Shown piece after piece: positions 8,006-16,555 of a stretch of 64,000 nucleotides of DNA. The DNA is taken from the NCBI RefSeq assembly GCF_026242195.1, contig NZ_RKLV01000003.1, positions 157,363 to 221,362 of the forward strand. The letters are read 5' to 3'. The stretch is from Halorutilus salinus (GTDB lineage Archaea; Halobacteriota; Halobacteria; Halobacteriales; Halorutilaceae). Both the position numbers and the translations under genes were made by a program. How positions within the stretch are numbered: the stretch's first letter is position 1; each line of letters opens with the position of its first letter. Below the pieces are notes generated by a model. That model saw nothing but the letters and a program-made list of their open reading frames with translations. It was not told where the DNA came from and did not search any database.

Positions 8006-8545
8006 ATGGCAACAGGAGCAAGATACAACGTTCCGATGCGACGAAGACGCGAGGGGCGCACCGACTACCACCAGCGCCTACGTCTTCTCAAGAGCGGGGA
8101 GCCACGTCTCGTCGCACGGAAATCCAACAAGCATACACAGGTACAGGTCGTCGTTGCGCGTGACCAAGGTGACCATACGGTGACGAGCGCGCACACGAAC
8201 GAACTATCCGGGTTCGGCTGGGAAGCCCCGACGGGCAACCTGCCCGCGGCTTACCTTGCGGGACGTATCGGGGGCGGACGAGCCGTAGACGAGGGACACG
8301 ACGAGGCGGTTCTCGACGTCGGTCTCAACCGCGTCACGCCGTCGAACCGTGTCTTCGCCGTCCTTAGCGGCGCGGTCGACGCGGGTCTTCAAATACCCCA
8401 CGGCGAGGACGTTCTGCCTTCGTGGGAACGCGTACGCGGCGAGCATATCGCCGAGGGCGTCGAGTACACCGCACAGCCCATCGACGCCGACGAACTCCCG
8501 GAGCATTTCGACGAGGTACTCGAAAACGTGGAGGCTGAGCTATGA
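8006..8545 (+). CDS. rpl18: Ribosomal protein uL18 (L18)
   Basis: 5S rRNA-binding protein, 179 residues. [20 protein letters not shown] is the archaeal/eukaryotic N-terminus; [20 protein letters not shown] marks the C-terminal part shared with eukaryotic uL18. ATG 8006 follows GGAGG. The stop overlaps uS5 by 4 nt. Confidence 0.97.
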   Translation: MATGARYNVPMRRRREGRTDYHQRLRLLKSGEPRLVARKSNKHTQVQVVVARDQGDHTVTSAHTNELSGFGWEAPTGNLPAAYLAGRIGGGRAVDEGHDEAVLDVGLNRVTPSNRVFAVLSGAVDAGLQIPHGEDVLPSWERVRGEHIAEGVEYTAQPIDADELPEHFDEVLENVEAEL

Positions 8546-9189
8546 GCGAAGGGGAGTACGAGGACGAATGGCGACCCAAGACGCGTCTCGGACGTAAGGT
8601 TCAGGAGGGCGAGATCACATCTATGGACGAAGCTCTCGACTCAGGTCTCCCCCTCAAGGAGTCGGAGATCGTAGACACACTCCTGCCCGATCTCGAAGAC
8701 GAGGTGCTGGACATAAACATGGTTCAGCGTATGACCGACTCCGGAAGGCGCGTCAAGTTCCGTTGCTCGGTCATCGTCGGTAACGGAGACGGCTACGTAG
8801 GGTACGCAGAGGCAAAGGAGGATCAGGTCGGTGCAGGCATACGTAAGGCGATAGACGTCGCAAAGCTTGACCTGATACGCGTCCCGCGCGGAACGGGTTC
8901 GTGGGAGTCGCGTGCGGACAAACCCCATACGGTTCTACTCGAAACCACGGGGAAGGCGGGGAGCGTCGAGGTCACCCTCATACCCGCTCCCAAGGGTATA
9001 GGCATCGCCGCGGGCGAGACGGCGAGCCACGTACTCGAACTCGCGGGTATCGAGGACGTATGGACGAAGGCGAGCGGTCAGACACGTACGACGGTAAACT
9101 TCGGTAAGGCGACCTACAACGCACTCGAAGCGAGCGCAGAGGCACGTATACCGGATCGCGCGTACGAAAATCTGGAGGTATCGGAATGA
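8542..9189 (+). CDS. rps5: Ribosomal protein uS5 (S5)
   Basis: Decoding-fidelity protein uS5, 215 residues. The N-terminal double-stranded RNA-binding half contains [20 protein letters not shown], and the C-terminal half contains [24 protein letters not shown]. It ends in LEVSE with TGA at 9187-9189. That last 17-nt stretch is repeated 92 bp downstream just before uL30, so the junction is duplicated rather than directly coupled. Confidence 0.97.
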   Translation: MSEGEYEDEWRPKTRLGRKVQEGEITSMDEALDSGLPLKESEIVDTLLPDLEDEVLDINMVQRMTDSGRRVKFRCSVIVGNGDGYVGYAEAKEDQVGAGIRKAIDVAKLDLIRVPRGTGSWESRADKPHTVLLETTGKAGSVEVTLIPAPKGIGIAAGETASHVLELAGIEDVWTKASGQTRTTVNFGKATYNALEASAEARIPDRAYENLEVSE

Positions 9190-9281
9190 ACGCGAACTCA
9201 ACGCAGACGGTACAGAGACGTGCTTCGCACGTCTCCTCGTCGTCCAGGGGCGAAACCGTGGATGTGGAGGTATCGGAATGA
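9173..9281 (+). repeat. Duplicated uS5/uL30 junction with internal hairpin
   Basis: A 17-nt direct repeat TGGAGGTATCGGAATGA occurs at 9173-9189 (uS5 end) and 9265-9281 (uL30 start). Between the copies lies a perfect 9-bp hairpin, GAGACGTGC (9215-9223) against GCACGTCTC (9227-9235), with triloop TTC. Each repeat includes the Shine-Dalgarno and the ATGA overlap, so the insertion reproduced the coupling signal. It is compatible with a small palindromic element flanked by a junction duplication. Confidence 0.75.
9186..9281 (+). CDS. Micro-ORF between uS5 and uL30 (31 codons)
   Basis: The ATG at 9186 overlaps the uS5 stop (ATGA), and its TGA at 9279 overlaps the uL30 start in the same way. The 31-residue product ends in VDVEVSE, echoing the uS5 C-terminus LEVSE because of the duplicated junction. 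It is rich in Ser/Thr and Arg and unlike its acidic neighbours, so it is probably a coupling frame rather than a conserved protein. Confidence 0.4.
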   Translation: MNANSTQTVQRRASHVSSSSRGETVDVEVSE

Positions 9282-9736
9282 GCTACGGAATCGTACGCAT
9301 CCGCGGCGGCGCGGACACGCCCGGCGATGTCGAGGACACGCTCGACATGCTCAACATCGGGCAGGTCAACGCCTTCACTGTCGTCGCCGAGGACGACACG
9401 TACACGGGTATGGTGCAGAAGGTCAACGACTACGTAGCGTACGGTCAGCCCGACGCGTCGACCCTCGCCACCCTGCTCGAAAACCGCGGTGAGACTCTCG
9501 AAGGCGGCGATGTGGACGACGCCTACGCCTCCGGCAGAGGATACGAGGACGTCGCCGGACTCGCCGAGGCGGTCGTTGACGGCGAGACGACCCTCCGCGA
9601 AGAGGGCGTCAATCCTACGGTACGTCTCCATCCGCCACGTAAGGGGCACGACGGAATCAAGCAGAGTTATAAGCAAGGCGGCGTTCTGGGCAACCACGGC
9701 GACGGTATAGATGAGCTACTCAGGAGGATGCGATAA
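9278..9736 (+). CDS. rpl30: Ribosomal protein uL30 (L30)
   Basis: Large-subunit protein, 152 residues, the long archaeal form. GIVRIRGGADTPGDVEDTLD is the conserved N-terminal strand-helix, followed by a C-terminal extension ending in VRLHPPRKGHDGIKQSY, shared with eukaryotic eL7/uL30. The ATG is provided by the second copy of the duplicated junction. The stop shares a base with the uL15 ATG. Confidence 0.97.
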   Translation: MSYGIVRIRGGADTPGDVEDTLDMLNIGQVNAFTVVAEDDTYTGMVQKVNDYVAYGQPDASTLATLLENRGETLEGGDVDDAYASGRGYEDVAGLAEAVVDGETTLREEGVNPTVRLHPPRKGHDGIKQSYKQGGVLGNHGDGIDELLRRMR

Positions 9737-10182
9737 TGTCACGTGACTCGAAGAAACGCGGACGCGGTTCGCGGACGCACGGCGGCGGTACGCAGAAGAA
9801 CAGACGCGGCGCAGGACACCGCGGCGGGCGCGGCGACGCGGGAAGGAAGAAGCACGAGGCGAAGAACCATCCGGAGTTAGGAAAGACGGGGTTCAAACGC
9901 CCGCAGAAGGTCGTCGACGATGTGGATGTATCGAACGTTGGTGACATAGACCGGAGTATCGAGACACTCGTCGAGCGCGGCGTCGCGGAGGAGACCGACG
10001 ACGGATACACCGTCGACGCGTCCGCCCTCGGCGTCGACAAGGTTCTCGGAAGCGGACAGGTGCGTAACACGCTCACCGTCCACGCCGACGACTTCTCCGA
10101 CTCGGCTGTCGAGAAGATAGAGTCGGCGGGCGGCGAGGTCGTCGTGACCTCCGACGAGGACGAGACAGAGGAAGAAGAGTAG
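9736..10182 (+). CDS. rpl15: Ribosomal protein uL15 (L15)
   Basis: Large-subunit protein, 148 residues. The glycine/arginine/histidine-rich N-terminal extension GRGSRTHGGGTQKNRRGAG threads into rRNA; the C-terminal globular half ends in an acidic tail. Overlaps uL30 by one base. 19 nt separate it from secY, the usual end of the spc operon. Confidence 0.97.
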   Translation: MSRDSKKRGRGSRTHGGGTQKNRRGAGHRGGRGDAGRKKHEAKNHPELGKTGFKRPQKVVDDVDVSNVGDIDRSIETLVERGVAEETDDGYTVDASALGVDKVLGSGQVRNTLTVHADDFSDSAVEKIESAGGEVVVTSDEDETEEEE

Positions 10183-10201
10183 AACAAGGGACGGAACAGG
10201 A

Positions 10202-11674
10202 ATGGGCATAATAAACGTACTCGAACCCGTCATCGTCCGGATGCCGAGCGTCAAGCGTCCGAAGAAACACGTACCTTTTAGGAAGAAGCTGTACTGGACG
10301 CTCGGTGTTCTGGTGCTGTACTTCGCGCTCACGAACGTCACGCTGTACGGCGTTAACGTACAGGGCGACCTTTTCGGACAGTTCCGATCCGTCCTCGCCG
10401 GCGCGCAAGGCTCGATACTACATCTCGGTATCGGACCTATCGTCACGGCGAGTATCGTTCTCCAGCTACTCGACGGCTCCGACATGCTCCCTATCGATAC
10501 CAACGAGCCACGGGGTCAGGCGCTCTACCAGGGGCTTCAGAAGCTACTCGTCGTTATAATGGCTGTACTGACAGCCGCGCCGATGGTAGCGAGCGGCTTC
10601 CTTCAGCCCGCGACAGGTATGGGTCTACCGCCTAACATAATGGCGTTCGTCGTCTTCCTTCAGGTCGCACTCGGCGGCGTACTCATACTGTACCTCGACG
10701 AGATAATCTCACAGTGGGGCGTCGGCTCCGGCGTCGGTCTGTTCATAATTGCGGGTATATCACAGCAGATAATCGGCGGTCTGTTCGACTGGAGCATGAC
10801 GGGCGGTGCCGCGGGTATAGCCGACCTTTCGACGGGTCTCCTGTTCCGTTGGTACCAGATATTCTCCGGAGGATACGACCCCGGCTTCGCTCTGACGAGC
10901 GGTGACGGCTTCTGGTTCCTGATGACGTACGGCGGGCAGATACTGTTCGTACTGACGACCATACTGATCTTCGCCGTCGTCGTCTACGCCGAGTCCGTCC
11001 GTGTTGAGGTTCCTCTCTCGCACTCACGCGTCAAAGGCGCACGCGGACGTTACCCCGTGAAGCTCATCTACGCGAGCGTCCTACCCCTGATCTTCGTCCG
11101 CGCTATACAGGCGAACATCCAGATGGTGGGACAGATAGTCTACTCACAGGGGTTCCAGCCCGCTTGGTTCGCCGTCTACGAACAGGGGCAGGCGACCTCA
11201 GGTCTTATGTACTACCTGACACCCATAAACAGCCCGTACGACTGGATGTGGTTCCTGCCTATCGGACCCGATCAGGCTACGTGGCAGATACTCCTGCGTC
11301 TCGGTATCGACTTCCTCGTTCTCACCATCGGCGGCGCTATCTTCGCCGTCTTCTGGGTCGAGACCGCCGACATGGGTCCCGACTCGGTCGCGCAGAACAT
11401 ACAGCAGTCGGGGATGCAGATACCCGGGTTCAGGCAGAACCCCGCGGTGGTCGAGAAGGTGATGGATCGTTACATACCCCAGATTACGGTGATGAGCGGT
11501 ATACTCCTCGGCGTCCTCGCCGTACTCGCAAACGTCCTCGGAACCATCGGAAACGTGACGGGTCTGGGTCTCCTCCTAACCGTCTCTATCACGTACAAGA
11601 TATACGAGGAGATCGCGGAGGAGCAGATGATGGAGATGCATCCGATGATGAGAAAGGTCTTCGGCGACGAGTAA
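10202..11674 (+). CDS. secY: Protein translocase subunit SecY
   Basis: Channel subunit of the Sec translocon, 490 residues with ten predicted membrane helices. The N-terminal segment RMPSVKRPKKHVPFRKKL is the archaeal Sec61-type cytoplasmic lead. Conserved parts include ITASIVLQLL-like helix 2 (VTASIVLQLLDGSDM), a plug region, the cytoplasmic loop SHSRVKGARGRYPVKLIYASVLP and the C-terminal ISYKIYEE-like tail. ATG follows GGGACGGAACAGGA. It is the last gene of the ribosomal block. Confidence 0.97.
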   Translation: MGIINVLEPVIVRMPSVKRPKKHVPFRKKLYWTLGVLVLYFALTNVTLYGVNVQGDLFGQFRSVLAGAQGSILHLGIGPIVTASIVLQLLDGSDMLPIDTNEPRGQALYQGLQKLLVVIMAVLTAAPMVASGFLQPATGMGLPPNIMAFVVFLQVALGGVLILYLDEIISQWGVGSGVGLFIIAGISQQIIGGLFDWSMTGGAAGIADLSTGLLFRWYQIFSGGYDPGFALTSGDGFWFLMTYGGQILFVLTTILIFAVVVYAESVRVEVPLSHSRVKGARGRYPVKLIYASVLPLIFVRAIQANIQMVGQIVYSQGFQPAWFAVYEQGQATSGLMYYLTPINSPYDWMWFLPIGPDQATWQILLRLGIDFLVLTIGGAIFAVFWVETADMGPDSVAQNIQQSGMQIPGFRQNPAVVEKVMDRYIPQITVMSGILLGVLAVLANVLGTIGNVTGLGLLLTVSITYKIYEEIAEEQMMEMHPMMRKVFGDE

Positions 11675-11677
11675 CGT

Positions 11678-12187
11678 GTGTCGATCGAACACGAGGTCGT
11701 AGGCTGGTCGGACGCGACTCTCGAACTCGACGACACCGACTTCGCGTACGCGGGCAAGTTCCGTCTTCCGTCCGGAAAGGCGGTAACGCGCGACACTGAC
11801 ACGGGCGATACGGTCGCTGTCCTCTCGTTCTCGCCCGACCGCGCCGACCCCGACGGCGTGCGCGTCCGTTACTTCACCGCACGCGACGACCTACGCGGCG
11901 AAGGTATCGGCTCTTCGCTCCTCGGTTTCGCCTCCGACCGCCTTCTCGAACGTTACGGTACCGTCCGTATCTCCGTCAACAACCCGTACGCGTACGAGGC
12001 GGCGCACAAAGCCGGCTTCGTCTGGACGGGCGATACCGCCGGACTTGCCGAACTCGTCCTGCGTAAGCCCGCCGAAGACACCGATACCGGCACGGACGAG
12101 AGGTACGTCGAAGGTCTGCGCCGGTTCGCCGACCGCGACCTGACCGACGGTGAAGAGGGCTTCGTCCGGCGTAAGCTACGTGACTAA
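11678..12187 (+). CDS. GNAT-family N-acetyltransferase-like protein
   Basis: A 169-residue protein of the acetyl-CoA-dependent GNAT fold. The acetyl-CoA loop R-x-x-G-x-G is visible as LRGEGIGSSLLGFASDR around residues 72-88, followed by the typical C-terminal strand RISVNNPYAYEAAHKAGF. A roughly 45-residue charged helical extension follows. The likely start is GTG 11678, 3 nt after the secY stop, so it may be read through from secY. Substrate is unknown. Confidence 0.75.
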   Translation: MSIEHEVVGWSDATLELDDTDFAYAGKFRLPSGKAVTRDTDTGDTVAVLSFSPDRADPDGVRVRYFTARDDLRGEGIGSSLLGFASDRLLERYGTVRISVNNPYAYEAAHKAGFVWTGDTAGLAELVLRKPAEDTDTGTDERYVEGLRRFADRDLTDGEEGFVRRKLRD

Positions 12188-12243
12188 CCTCGGTACAGTC
12201 CGCAAACGTTTTAGAACACGCCGCCTCAGTAAGAACGCGGACG

Positions 12244-12318
12244 GGGTCCATAGCTCAGTCCGGTTAGAGCGCTCGGCTCATAACCGAGTGGTCACCGGTT
12301 CAAATCCGGTTGGACCCA
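12244..12318 (+). tRNA. tRNA with anticodon CAT (tRNA-Ile2 or elongator tRNA-Met)
   Basis: Full cloverleaf: acceptor GGGTCCA (12244-12250) pairs with TGGACCC (12311-12317), D-arm GCTC/GAGC, anticodon stem CTCGG/CCGAG with loop CTCATAA (anticodon 12279-12281), T-arm ACCGG-TTCAAAT-CCGGT and discriminator A. No intron. It lacks the A1-start features of the initiator. The acceptor resembles archaeal Ile2 tRNAs (C34 modified to agmatidine) more than the GCCGGGG-type elongator Met, but this cannot be settled by eye. Its 3' end is repeated downstream. Confidence 0.93.
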
Positions 12319-12506
12319 GAGTGAACGAAGTGAGCGAAGGAGACAAAGGATTTGGAGCAGGGAACGGAGCCGAACGGCGGAGCGACCGAGGTTCAAATCC
12401 GGTTGGACCCATGAGAGAGGAACGCGGTGACGAGCGAATAAGGACGGAGGATCTGAACCAGTGAGCGACCGTCGGAGCGACCGAGGTTCAAGTCCGGTTG
12501 GACCCA
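12319..12506 (+). repeat. Two tandem units repeating the tRNA 3' tail
   Basis: TTCAAATCCGGTTGGACCCA, the tRNA's last 20 nt, recurs exactly at 12392-12411 and with one change at 12487-12506. The spacings are 93 and 95 nt. Both units share GGAGCGACCGAGGTTCAA just before the tail and carry an upstream inverted match to the T-arm (GGATTTGGAGC 12348-12358; GGATCTGAACC 12449-12459), which could pair with GGTTCAAATCC. No complete tRNA is rebuilt. Very similar spacers follow the tRNA-Arg at 29986-30058. Confidence 0.85.
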
Positions 12507-12526
12507 TACGCGGACAGACGTTTGAC

Positions 12527-12551
12527 GGGTGGATTCGTCCACCTCTTTTTT
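12527..12551 (+). terminator. Hairpin plus T-run terminator
   Basis: GGTGGA (12528-12533), tetraloop TTCG, TCCACC (12538-12543), followed by TCTTTTTT. It would end transcripts coming from the tRNA/repeat side. The convergent J-domain gene begins its last codons at 12550 on the other strand. Confidence 0.7.
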
Positions 12552-13809
12552 ACGAATCGCCCAGCAGAGCGGCGAAGAGGAGTACCACGAACGCGGAGTA
12601 GACAAAGAGCGGGAACATGCCGCCCGTGAGGGTGCGCACGAAGCCCTCACCGAACAGACTACCGACAGCATCGACCCCCCAAGTGGTGTCGATGATGAAC
12701 AGGGCGTATCCGGCGACGACGGTTTTGAGAAATGCCTTCGTGAAAGCCGCCAGACGGGCGAAGGTCACGTAGTGCAGGAACGATACGACGGGGTCGCGTG
12801 ATATCTTCATGAAGCTTCCGACGGCGAACCGGACGTGGGGTACCACGGAGGGGAGACGTCCGGGTACCGAAGCTAACCCTTCGATGACAACCTGTACGAC
12901 GGGATGCCTGTGTACGTGTTCGGTCTTCGCACCCCTCCCGGCTGACCCCGTGTTACCCTCCCGTCCCGACGCCGTGGATCGAGCCTCTCTCATCTCACGT
13001 ATGTAGCCCTCGTAGCCCTCCTTCGCACGTCTCTCGGTCGAAAACCAGAACTCGGTGCCTTGGTAGTCGCCGTCGGCGTTTATGTAACGTTCGTCGGCTT
13101 CGACATCGGTCGTGACGCCCCAACGTCTTCTTTTCTTTCCTCCGTCCCGTGTACGTCCCTCCTGATAACACAGTCGCCAGAGGCTATCGAGATGCGTCGA
13201 CATACGTGTACCTCCCCATCTCACGTCGTCGTCCTCAAAGGAACCCTCGCGTCTGTCCGTCTGTCCGTCCTTCTGTTCTCCCGTCGGCTCGTCAGTACCG
13301 TCCCTCTCGGAGCGCCCGTCGCCGTACGCCTCGCGGTACGTCGCCCTTGCCGTCTCCTCCGTCCCGAAGTACACGCGGTCGGAAGAAACCGTCCCGTCGG
13401 TACCGAGGTACATACTTACCGTACCGTCGACGTGGGGCGCTGTCTCCGTCTCCGTAAAGACGTACCAGCCTTCTTCGCCCCTGCCGAGGCTCCAGCCGTC
13501 GCCGAGGCTCTGAACCGTCTCGTCCTGGTTCCGTCCGTCGTTTTCTTCGCGTGTCTCCGTTCTGTCCCCGTCCTCCTCGGCGTCCGCGCCTTCCGCTCTC
13601 TCTTCTGCGCCCGCCGCCGTTCCTTTCCCTCCGGCGTCGGTGAGCGCGACCTCGTAAGCCTCCCTGACCCGTTTGAACATCTCGGTGGCGTCGTCCCTGT
13701 CGCAGACATCGGGATGGTACTGCTTCGCTTTCTCCCTGTACGCCTCCTCCACGTCGTCGTCGGAGGCGTCGCGGGGTATTCCGAGGAGTTCGTACGGGTC
13801 TTTCGGCAT
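12550..13809 (-). CDS. Membrane-anchored J-domain protein
   Basis: 419 residues from the ATG at 13809, where the J domain begins immediately (PYELLGIPRDASDDDVEEAY, HPD tripeptide at about residues 33-35); longer readings lack homology. J domains stimulate Hsp70 (DnaK). After it comes a highly charged low-complexity middle, two short similar segments with WYVFTETE and EFWFSTERRAKEGY patterns, and two C-terminal hydrophobic helices (about 355-380 and 395-416). No zinc fingers, so it is not canonical DnaJ. It probably recruits DnaK to the membrane. Confidence 0.8.
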   Translation of the reverse strand: MPKDPYELLGIPRDASDDDVEEAYREKAKQYHPDVCDRDDATEMFKRVREAYEVALTDAGGKGTAAGAEERAEGADAEEDGDRTETREENDGRNQDETVQSLGDGWSLGRGEEGWYVFTETETAPHVDGTVSMYLGTDGTVSSDRVYFGTEETARATYREAYGDGRSERDGTDEPTGEQKDGQTDRREGSFEDDDVRWGGTRMSTHLDSLWRLCYQEGRTRDGGKKRRRWGVTTDVEADERYINADGDYQGTEFWFSTERRAKEGYEGYIREMREARSTASGREGNTGSAGRGAKTEHVHRHPVVQVVIEGLASVPGRLPSVVPHVRFAVGSFMKISRDPVVSFLHYVTFARLAAFTKAFLKTVVAGYALFIIDTTWGVDAVGSLFGEGFVRTLTGGMFPLFVYSAFVVLLFAALLGDS

Positions 13810-13902
13810 CCGTTCGGTGTATAGGTACGCACGCGTTTTATTTTTACCGTCGTGCGCCGCGTATCCGCGGTTATATGTTACACCGGCGGCTACGCCGTAG
13901 GG

Positions 13903-14460
13903 ATGCCAGAGACACACGGTGCGGTCGCCGTCCTCGTCATCCTTCTTCTCATCACGTCGGGATGTATCGGTGCCGGTGGTAGCCCACGGAACGGTACGGA
14001 ACCACCGAACGGTTCGGACACCGAAGGAGGCGAAGACGTGACCGTACCCGAGGTCGACGCACCGGAGCCGTACACCGACGCGACCGCCGGCTTCGTTATC
14101 GATGGTGAGGTTCGCGGCGCTATCGGTGTCGAGATAGCCGAGACGCGGCGTGAACGTGCGGTCGGTCTGATGGAACGTGACTCCCTTCCCGACGGTACGG
14201 GCATGCTTTTCGTCTACGGCTCCGCCGCTCCTCGCTCGTTCTGGATGAAGAACACGCTCGTCCCTCTCGACATAGTCTTCGTCGGTTCCGATATGCGTGT
14301 CCTCAACATCGAACACGCCTCACCCGAATCCGGTGTTCCCGAAGACGAACTCAACCGTTACGGAAGCGACGGAACGGCGCAGTACGTCGTTGAGGCTGAG
14401 CGCGGCTACGCCAACGAGACGGGTCTGTCGCCGGGTGACGAACTCATCGTTAGCCGTTGA
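13903..14460 (+). CDS. DUF192-family lipoprotein
   Basis: 185 residues from ATG 13903. The N-terminal hydrophobic signal ends in the lipobox-like TSGC (about residue 25), then a Gly/Asn/Thr-rich linker. The DUF192 core follows: RRERAVGLMERDSLPDGTGM, FWMKNTLVPLDIVFVG and the closing SPGDELIV. DUF192 proteins are small beta-barrels of unknown role, often secreted. The gene diverges from the J-domain gene over a 93-bp spacer that must hold both promoters. Confidence 0.88.
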   Translation: MPETHGAVAVLVILLLITSGCIGAGGSPRNGTEPPNGSDTEGGEDVTVPEVDAPEPYTDATAGFVIDGEVRGAIGVEIAETRRERAVGLMERDSLPDGTGMLFVYGSAAPRSFWMKNTLVPLDIVFVGSDMRVLNIEHASPESGVPEDELNRYGSDGTAQYVVEAERGYANETGLSPGDELIVSR

Positions 14461-14516
14461 GACAGAGCGGTGTATCCTCTACCCTGAAACCCGATTTAGT
14501 CCCCTTCTTCGCTCGA

Positions 14517-14930
14517 TTATGGCATCGCTGAGAGGATGGCGACGGTAGCCACAGCGATGAACTCGGATTTGGAGACGTACCGATCCGTCTCCTCCGGATG
14601 GCTATGCACAAACAAAAGACGGTTATCGAAAGCCTTCTTCATCGGTGGGAGACCGTCCAACCACTCAAGGTGTTCGTAAGACAATTCATCATACGCGTGC
14701 TCCAAGCCCGCCTGTGCCATCTCGTTGTGCCAGTACTCTTCGGTGGACCCTACCTCACTCGTGGTTGCCCTGTAGCACGATGTCACAGTCCTCTCTGACT
14801 CGTTCTACACACTCTGCAGGGTGTGGTTCCCACTACATCCCCTACACACACCAAGCTGTCTGCCCTCGGCATGTCATCAAGTACCGCTTCGAGTGCCGGT
14901 AGGTTAGCGTGAATATCGGATATTATCTAA
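14517..14930 (-). pseudogene. Broken metallophosphoesterase gene
   Basis: Reading the minus strand from about 14930 gives ISDIHANLPALEAVLDDMP then VGDVVG, the first metal-binding motifs of calcineurin-like phosphoesterases. After a frameshift it continues HPAECVERVREDCDIVLQGN-HE, and after another GSTEEYWHNEMAQAGLEHAY to VHSHPEETDRY. A TAG sits immediately before the first motif so there is no start codon, and the C-terminus runs into unrelated sequence. At least two frameshifts plus truncation mean it is decayed. It marks the edge of the accessory island. Confidence 0.8.
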
Positions 14931-15400
<470 letters not shown>

Positions 15401-15407
15401 ATAGAAC

Positions 15408-16001
15408 TCAGCCCTCGAGGTACTCCTCGTATACTGCTTCGATTAACTCCTTGACATCGTCCCAGTAACGTAGACGACCTGTTTTCTCGAAATCGTAGAA
15501 GAAACCCTCAGTCATCCATCCATATTCGATTTTGTCCCCGTCCAAATCGGACTCCCGGACGAACACACGGGACTTTTCTAAGTACTCTTCTGACATCAGG
15601 GTCAGTTCGTGCGTTTCACCGCCGTACTCACGCTCGAAAACACCGACCAAGTGGTCGGAGTAATCCGCGACGAGCTTGAACTTGTACCTCGAAAGCTCCG
15701 GTCTATCTTCCTTCAGTTCTACTTCTTCGAGCAGAAACGCGTGCGTACCCTCAGGCGTACCGAGAACTTCGGATATCTTCTCAAGACGTTCCTTCTCGCT
15801 GCTTTCCTCGTCGTAACTCCCCAAAACAAGGTAGGACTCATACTCCAGGACCGGAATCAACTCCCAGGTGTCTTCCTCCACTACAAACTCCCGAACCTCT
15901 CTGAGAAGATCTGTCGCCTCCTGCGGAGGTATCCCGTCGGGTACGTGCCCTAGAAGGCGTTCCCGAACTTTGTCTATATCCGGATCCTTGTCTTCAGCCA
16001 C
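15408..16001 (-). CDS. Conserved protein of unknown function
   Basis: 197 residues, acidic, no membrane segment. The N-terminal third is helical (VRERLLGHVPDGIPPQEATD); the centre has a strand-rich region with AFLLEEVE, KFKLVADYSDHLVGVFEREYGG, resembling a small alpha/beta sensor or nucleotide-binding fold, but no catalytic motif is recognised. It diverges from the winged-helix gene at 16134 and sits in an accessory island, so a defence or mobile-element role is possible but unproven. Confidence 0.6.
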   Translation of the reverse strand: MAEDKDPDIDKVRERLLGHVPDGIPPQEATDLLREVREFVVEEDTWELIPVLEYESYLVLGSYDEESSEKERLEKISEVLGTPEGTHAFLLEEVELKEDRPELSRYKFKLVADYSDHLVGVFEREYGGETHELTLMSEEYLEKSRVFVRESDLDGDKIEYGWMTEGFFYDFEKTGRLRYWDDVKELIEAVYEEYLEG

Positions 16002-16133
16002 GTCAAGTCAATCTCTTGCGGATCAGATAACTATTTCCAAACCAGTTCCGAAGTCGAATTCTATCCCTAGTTCAACCTAGACCAATTCGGTCACTGTCGA
16101 AATAGTTAAACGGCTACGTAACTTACCTAGTGT

Positions 16134-16535
16134 ATGGCTCAGATACACGGCGGTATGGCGGAAAAGAGAAAACGCCTGCAGGTAGTCCTCCAGGAAACGA
16201 GGTACGTCATCCTCCAGTACGTTATAGGGCACCCGAAGGAGTCGATAACCCTTGAAGAGCTGGACCATCTCATTCCGGACGTATCCAGAAGCACGATACA
16301 CAGCCACCTTGATCGACTTGTAGAAGCCGACGTGCTCGAGAAGCAGGAACTCCCGTCCGAAAGTAGACAGAGGGACTTACCACACGTATTCTACCAACTT
16401 TCCGACGACGGCGAAGAGTTTCTGGAGGAGCACGGCTTACTCGAGAGCGAAGAAACCCTGAAAGAGTTCTACGACAAGATAGAAAAAGGCGAAAAGGCAG
16501 AGAAGTACGAGAGGGCTCCGCGTCCCTCGGAGTGA
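16134..16535 (+). CDS. Winged-helix transcriptional regulator
   Basis: 133 residues. After a short lead (alternative start MAEKRKRL at 16155) comes a winged helix: LQETRYVILQYVIGHPKESITLEEL, then recognition-helix-like SRSTIHSHLDRLVEADVLEK and a wing ending in VFYQLSDDGEEFLEEH. This is a frequent haloarchaeal MarR/ArsR-like type found on plasmids and islands. The stop overlaps a GTG of the next gene, so the two probably form an operon. The upstream AT-rich spacer (AAATAGTTAAACG) likely holds its TATA element. Confidence 0.8.
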   Translation: MAQIHGGMAEKRKRLQVVLQETRYVILQYVIGHPKESITLEELDHLIPDVSRSTIHSHLDRLVEADVLEKQELPSESRQRDLPHVFYQLSDDGEEFLEEHGLLESEETLKEFYDKIEKGEKAEKYERAPRPSE

Positions 16536-16555
16536 GCCGGAATACTACGAAAACA

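Noticed and set aside
12319..12506. Possible CRISPR array after the CAT tRNA
   Set aside because: Repeat period of about 94 nt with tRNA-tail identity and only two units; spacers are related to each other, not unique.
13060..13824. 254-codon plus-strand frame opposite the J-domain gene
   Set aside because: The minus strand carries a clear J domain with HPD; the plus frame is compositionally a shadow.
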